Below, one piece after another: positions 6,891-10,199 of a stretch of 10,199 nt of DNA. The stretch is from JAWVZU01 sp033722075 (lineage in GTDB: Bacteria > Pseudomonadota > Gammaproteobacteria > Xanthomonadales > SZUA-38). The position numbers were made by a program, and so were the translations under genes. The notes under the pieces were generated by a model that made no database searches, had not been told where the DNA came from, and saw only the letters and a list, made by a program, of their open reading frames with translations. The first letter of the stretch is position 1. Each line of letters starts with the position of its first letter. The stretch is from NCBI GenBank assembly GCA_033722075.1, contig JAWVZU010000141.1:1-10199 (forward strand). The letters run 5' to 3'.

Positions 6891-8168
6891 ATGACCGTCG
6901 CGCCGGGCCGAAACAAGCTTTTCTGGGTCGAATGCATCGCGCTGTTTGCGGTGGGCGCTGGTACGCTGGCCCTTACGGCCGAACCGCACAAGGTTTTCGG
7001 TGATCCGGGCACGGCAGTATGGCTCTATGTCATTTCGCTGCTCTCCATCAGCGTGGGCTTTGCCAATCCCTATTTCGGACATGCTTCCTTCGACAGGCTG
7101 GGCCAGGCCGCAGCGATTCTGATCCTGGGGCCCTGGCCGGCAGCTGTTATCGGTGGCCTGGCCTCCCTGTCCTACCCGCTGCATCGTCTCGCCCGGGGTA
7201 CGCCGCTCCCGGAAGTCATTCAAAGCTGTCTGCACAACAGCGGGTTGATGGCCCTGGTGATCTTTTTCGGCGCGAGTCTTTACCAGGGGCTGGGCGGCGA
7301 CGTGCCGCTCACCGGGTTGACCGCGAGCGGTCTGCTCGATCTCCTGATTCTCGCCGTCGTCATGCAGGTACTCAATGACCTGGGCATGGCGTTGACCATC
7401 TGGATCCGGGGGGGCGACCCGACAAAAGGGTTCAACTGGTTTCTCTGGTCGGTCGAATTCGGGTCCTTCGGCCTGGGCATCCTCGTGGCACTATCCTACG
7501 CGCGCTTCCAGGCCCTCGAGTTTGCCTTCGTGCTGGTCATGATCGGGACGGCCATGCTGACCATTCGCCGGTTTGCGGAACTCCGCATCGACCTGGAACG
7601 CCTGGTCGACGAGCGGACCCGCCAGCTGCGCGAAAAGGCGGACGAGCTGGACGCACTGAGCAAGACCGACTCGCTGACCGGCATCTGGAACCGGCGCTAT
7701 ATCGATGAACGGCTGCAGGCCGAGATGCACCGGGTGCAGCGCTATCATCGCCCGCTGTCCATTGCGCTGGGTGACATCGATCATTTCAAGGCGATCAACG
7801 ACCGCTTCTCTCACGGCGCCGGTGACCAGGTCCTGCAGCGCATGGCCCGGGTCATGGAGACTCAACTGCGGGAAACGGATTACGTGGCACGCTTCGGCGG
7901 AGAGGAATTCCTGCTCGGCTTTCCGGAAACGTTCGCCGATGATGCCGCCGAGCTGTGCAACCGGATCCGCGACCTCGTCGCCGAGGAGCGCTTCGAGGGA
8001 TTGCCCCACGATTGCCGGGTGACCATCAGCTTTGGCGTCGTCCAGGCGGAGGACGAGACGCCGCAGAGCCTGGTCAACCGCGCCGATGAGGCGCTTTACG
8101 AAGCCAAGCAGGCGGGCCGGAACCGGGTGGTAGTTCGCGATGAACTCACGCCAAGCGGACTCGGTTGA
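6891..8168 (+). CDS. Membrane-bound GGDEF diguanylate cyclase
   Basis: A 425-residue protein predicted to make cyclic-di-GMP from two GTP. The first 225 residues contain about seven hydrophobic segments (roughly 9-29, 42-61, 70-96, 115-134, 143-172, 184-203, 207-224) with no recognised sensor domain name. A short coiled coil (about 228-258, rich in E, R and L) joins them to the GGDEF domain at 259-415. The catalytic motif is GGEEF at 336-340, and the metal-binding region is GDIDHFKAIND (294-304). An RETD at 327-330, five residues before GGEEF, is an intact RxxD inhibitory site, so product feedback is expected. No EAL or HD-GYP domain follows. The start is supported by GGGAG at 6880-6884, six bases upstream of ATG 6891. 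The gap to msrA is 31 bases, consistent with one transcript. The N-terminal part presumably senses a membrane or periplasmic signal, which cannot be identified here. Confidence 0.95.
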   Translation: MTVAPGRNKLFWVECIALFAVGAGTLALTAEPHKVFGDPGTAVWLYVISLLSISVGFANPYFGHASFDRLGQAAAILILGPWPAAVIGGLASLSYPLHRLARGTPLPEVIQSCLHNSGLMALVIFFGASLYQGLGGDVPLTGLTASGLLDLLILAVVMQVLNDLGMALTIWIRGGDPTKGFNWFLWSVEFGSFGLGILVALSYARFQALEFAFVLVMIGTAMLTIRRFAELRIDLERLVDERTRQLREKADELDALSKTDSLTGIWNRRYIDERLQAEMHRVQRYHRPLSIALGDIDHFKAINDRFSHGAGDQVLQRMARVMETQLRETDYVARFGGEEFLLGFPETFADDAAELCNRIRDLVAEERFEGLPHDCRVTISFGVVQAEDETPQSLVNRADEALYEAKQAGRNRVVVRDELTPSGLG

Positions 8169-8189
8169 TCATCCCAAATACGATTAACC

Positions 8190-8212
8190 ATGAAAGCCAT
8201 TTGGCTTGGCAT
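8190..8212 (+). repeat. Small imperfect inverted repeat downstream of the cyclase gene
   Basis: AAGCC (8194-8198) pairs with GGCTT (8203-8207) around an ATTT loop, and ATG (8190-8192) can pair with CAT (8210-8212) beyond an internal bulge. It is the only hairpin-like structure I see in the 124-base gap between the cyclase and the Asp-box gene. No run of T follows, so it is not a convincing intrinsic terminator; an operator or mRNA-end structure is possible. Confidence 0.3.
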
Positions 8213-8280
8213 CGCGGGTGGATCACGAGAATTACACGGTTGAATTCGCTATTCTTCGCAGCCTTGCCTGCACTACCAAT

Positions 8281-8286
8281 GAGGGA
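8281..8286 (+). promoter_or_regulatory. Ribosome binding site of the Asp-box protein gene
   Basis: GAGGGA lies 6 bases before ATG 8293 and supports that start, which is followed immediately by a signal peptide. I found no convincing promoter hexamers in 8169-8280. Confidence 0.5.
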
Positions 8287-8292
8287 ACTTCG

Positions 8293-10199
8293 ATGACTCA
8301 TCCCATCTCGCGCGTGCTCGCTGGCCTGGCCCTGGTAATGATCCTCGGTACGGCCACCGGACAGGATGCCGACGACGACCCGGCCGAGCTCTACAAAGGC
8401 TTCGAACTGAGAAACATCGGACCGGCGCTCATGTCGGGCCGGATCGCGGACATCAAGTTCCATCCGGACGATCCCAACATCTGGTACGTGGCCGTCGGTT
8501 CGGGCGGGGTCTGGAAGACGGTGAATGCCGGGACGACGCTGACGCCGATTTTCGATGACCAGGATTCCTACTCGATCGGGACCATCACGCTGGATCCGAG
8601 CAATCCGAACATCGTGTGGGTTGGCACCGGTGAGGATGTCGGCGGTCGCCACGTGGGTTATGGGGACGGCATATACCGCAGCGCCGACGGCGGGCAGACC
8701 TGGGAAAAGCGTGGCCTGGAGAATACCGAGCACATCGCTCGCATCATCGTTCACCCGGAGGATTCGAACACCGTCCTCGTCGCGGCGCAGGGCCCGTTGT
8801 GGGCACCCGGCGGCCAGCGCGGCTTCTACAAGACGACTGACGCCGGCAAGACCTGGACGAAGACCCTCGGGGACAACGAATACACGGGGGTCACCGACAT
8901 CGTCGCGGATCCGCGCGATCCGGACGTGATCTACGCGGCCACCTGGCAGCACCACCGAACGGTCGCAGCCTACATGGGCGGCGGGCCCAAGACCGGGATC
9001 TACCGCTCGGACGATGGGGGTGAGACGTGGATGGAACTGGGCCTTCGCGAACCCGGGCAGGAAGGCGGTCTGCCGAAGGGCAACATGGGCAAGATCGGTC
9101 TCGCCGTTTCGCCTCACGACCCGGACACGATCTACGCCGCGATCGAACTGGACCGGCGCAACGGCGCAGTCTACCGCTCGACCGATCGGGGCGCCTCCTG
9201 GGAGATGCGCTCGGAGACGGTTTCCGGGGGTACCGGTCCGCATTATTACCAGGAGCTCTACGTCAGTCCGCACCATCCGGGACGTCTGTACCTGGTCAGC
9301 AACACCAGCCAGATCTCCTTCGATGGCGGCAAGACCTTCGAGCCCATGAGCAACGAGCACAAGCACGTGGACGATCACGCCATCGCGTTTCGCCCCGACG
9401 ATCCCGACTACATCATGTTCGGCTCCGACGGCGGACTCTACGAGACCTTCGACCACACCGAGACCTGGCGTTTCGTGGCCAATCTGCCGGTGACCCAGTT
9501 CTACAAGGTCGCGGTGGATGACGACGAGCCGTTCTACAACGTGTATGGCGGCACCCAGGACAACAACTCGCAGGGTGGACCGTCGCGCACGGACAACGTC
9601 CACGGCATCCGCAACTCGGACTGGTTCGTCACCCTGTTCGGCGACGGGCACGACCAGGCGACGGAGCCTGGCAATCCCGATATCGTCTACAGCGAATGGC
9701 AGCAGGGCAATCTCGTCCGCTATGACCGGACCGTGGGCGAGATCGTCTACATCAAGCCGCAGCCCGGACCCGGCGAACCGCCGGAGCGCTTCAACTGGGA
9801 TGCGCCGATCCTGGTCAGCCCGCACTCGCCGACGCGCCTCTATTTCGCATCGCAGCGCGTCTGGCGTTCCGACAATCGCGGCGACAGCTGGACGCCGGTG
9901 TCGGGCGACCTGACCCTCAACCAGGATCGCATGCTGCTGCCGATCATGGGTCGTCAGCAGAGCTGGGACTCGCCCTGGGACATGCTGGCCATGTCGCAGT
10001 ACAACACGCTCACCTCGCTGGCCGAGTCCCCGATCGCCGAAGGCGTGCTCTACGCGGGTACCGAGGACGGGCTGATCCAGGTCTCCAGCGATGGTGGTGG
10101 CAACTGGACCCGCATCGAGGTCGGTGACCTGCCGGGTGTGCCGGACACGGCCTTCGTGAATGACATCAAGGCTGACCTGTTCGACGCCGACACGGTCTA
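8293..10199 (+). CDS. Exported VPS10/sortilin-like Asp-box beta-propeller protein, 3' end beyond the window
   Basis: The 635 codons present are open to the right edge. Residues 1-23 look like a Sec signal peptide (Arg7, hydrophobic 8-20, likely cleavage around ATG-Q at 23/24) and contain no lipobox cysteine, so the protein is periplasmic or secreted. Residues 35-610 hold repeated units: a strand of the type HPDDPNIWYVA followed by a turn matching the Asp box S-x-D-x-G-x-T-W. Good copies begin at residues 130, 181, 239, 296, 342, 526 and 598, with degenerate ones at 76 and 385. This is the pattern of the sortilin/VPS10-like propellers that databases often label glycosyl hydrolase; such proteins are usually about 1,000 residues long, so over a third may be missing. 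Asp boxes are structural and do not by themselves prove sialidase or glycosidase activity, so I infer only an extracytoplasmic binding or hydrolytic role. It may have its own promoter. Confidence 0.92.
   Translation, partial: MTHPISRVLAGLALVMILGTATGQDADDDPAELYKGFELRNIGPALMSGRIADIKFHPDDPNIWYVAVGSGGVWKTVNAGTTLTPIFDDQDSYSIGTITLDPSNPNIVWVGTGEDVGGRHVGYGDGIYRSADGGQTWEKRGLENTEHIARIIVHPEDSNTVLVAAQGPLWAPGGQRGFYKTTDAGKTWTKTLGDNEYTGVTDIVADPRDPDVIYAATWQHHRTVAAYMGGGPKTGIYRSDDGGETWMELGLREPGQEGGLPKGNMGKIGLAVSPHDPDTIYAAIELDRRNGAVYRSTDRGASWEMRSETVSGGTGPHYYQELYVSPHHPGRLYLVSNTSQISFDGGKTFEPMSNEHKHVDDHAIAFRPDDPDYIMFGSDGGLYETFDHTETWRFVANLPVTQFYKVAVDDDEPFYNVYGGTQDNNSQGGPSRTDNVHGIRNSDWFVTLFGDGHDQATEPGNPDIVYSEWQQGNLVRYDRTVGEIVYIKPQPGPGEPPERFNWDAPILVSPHSPTRLYFASQRVWRSDNRGDSWTPVSGDLTLNQDRMLLPIMGRQQSWDSPWDMLAMSQYNTLTSLAESPIAEGVLYAGTEDGLIQVSSDGGGNWTRIEVGDLPGVPDTAFVNDIKADLFDADTV
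8518..10107 (+). repeat. Asp-box (BNR-like) protein repeats
   Basis: Nine repeat turns are encoded within the exported propeller protein, at codons starting near residues 76, 130, 181, 239, 296, 342, 385, 526 and 598. Spacing is 43-58 residues for the first seven, then a 141-residue interval without a clear box, then 72. The copies at 76 (TVNAGTTL) and 385 (TFDHTETW) lack consensus residues. The similarity is at protein level; I see no long exact DNA repeats. Confidence 0.8.

Noticed and set aside
8190..8212. The hairpin after the cyclase gene, considered as an intrinsic terminator.
   Set aside because: The stem has only 5 strong pairs and no T-run follows; kept only as an inverted repeat.
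8146..9825. A 559-residue open frame on the minus strand, opposite the Asp-box protein gene.
   Set aside because: Its composition is what GC-rich antisense sequence gives, it shows no recognisable domain, and the plus strand carries clear Asp-box repeats and a signal peptide.
1..10199. Defence islands, mobile elements, CRISPR arrays, tRNA genes or att sites.
   Set aside because: No transposase, integrase, regular spaced repeats, tRNA-like cloverleaf or terminal repeats were seen on either strand; GC content and coding density look uniform.

Overview
The window is an ordinary-looking stretch of chromosome from a Gram-negative bacterium with a high GC content (roughly 60-65% by eye) and very dense coding. 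Shine-Dalgarno starts, a MoxR/DUF58 pair, a PYROXD2-type oxidoreductase, a membrane diguanylate cyclase and a secreted VPS10/sortilin-like Asp-box protein together suggest a free-living, probably aquatic or soil proteobacterium, with Gammaproteobacteria as my low-confidence guess. I see no tRNA or rRNA, IS element, integrase, phage gene, CRISPR array or toxin-antitoxin pair.

Layout. Positions 1-1900, minus strand: a MoxR-type AAA+ ATPase followed by a DUF58 protein whose 3' end lies off the left edge; together they form the start of a MoxR-DUF58 operon. Positions 2036-3559, plus strand: a DUF2254-like four-helix membrane protein of unknown function, divergent from moxR. Positions 3565-5157, minus strand: an FAD-dependent PYROXD2/phytoene-desaturase-like oxidoreductase, convergent with the DUF2254-like gene across only 5 bases. 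Positions 5319-8168, plus strand: three tightly spaced genes, probably one operon. They encode a substrate-binding-protein-fold protein with no export signal, methionine sulfoxide reductase A, and a multi-spanning GGDEF diguanylate cyclase. Positions 8293-10199, plus strand: the first 635 residues of a large exported beta-propeller protein with repeated Asp boxes, running off the right edge.

How the genes work together. The MoxR and DUF58 products belong to a chaperone-like system in which MoxR ATPases act on complexes or proteins of the envelope. The 5319-8168 group would combine a soluble ligand-binding protein, protein-methionine repair and cyclic-di-GMP synthesis, but a shared pathway is inferred only from spacing. 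The remaining genes look like independent housekeeping or accessory functions. No multi-gene arrangement stands out as an undescribed system. The items most worth a second look are the signal-less substrate-binding-fold protein and its operon, the DUF2254-like protein, and the unclassified membrane sensor of the cyclase.
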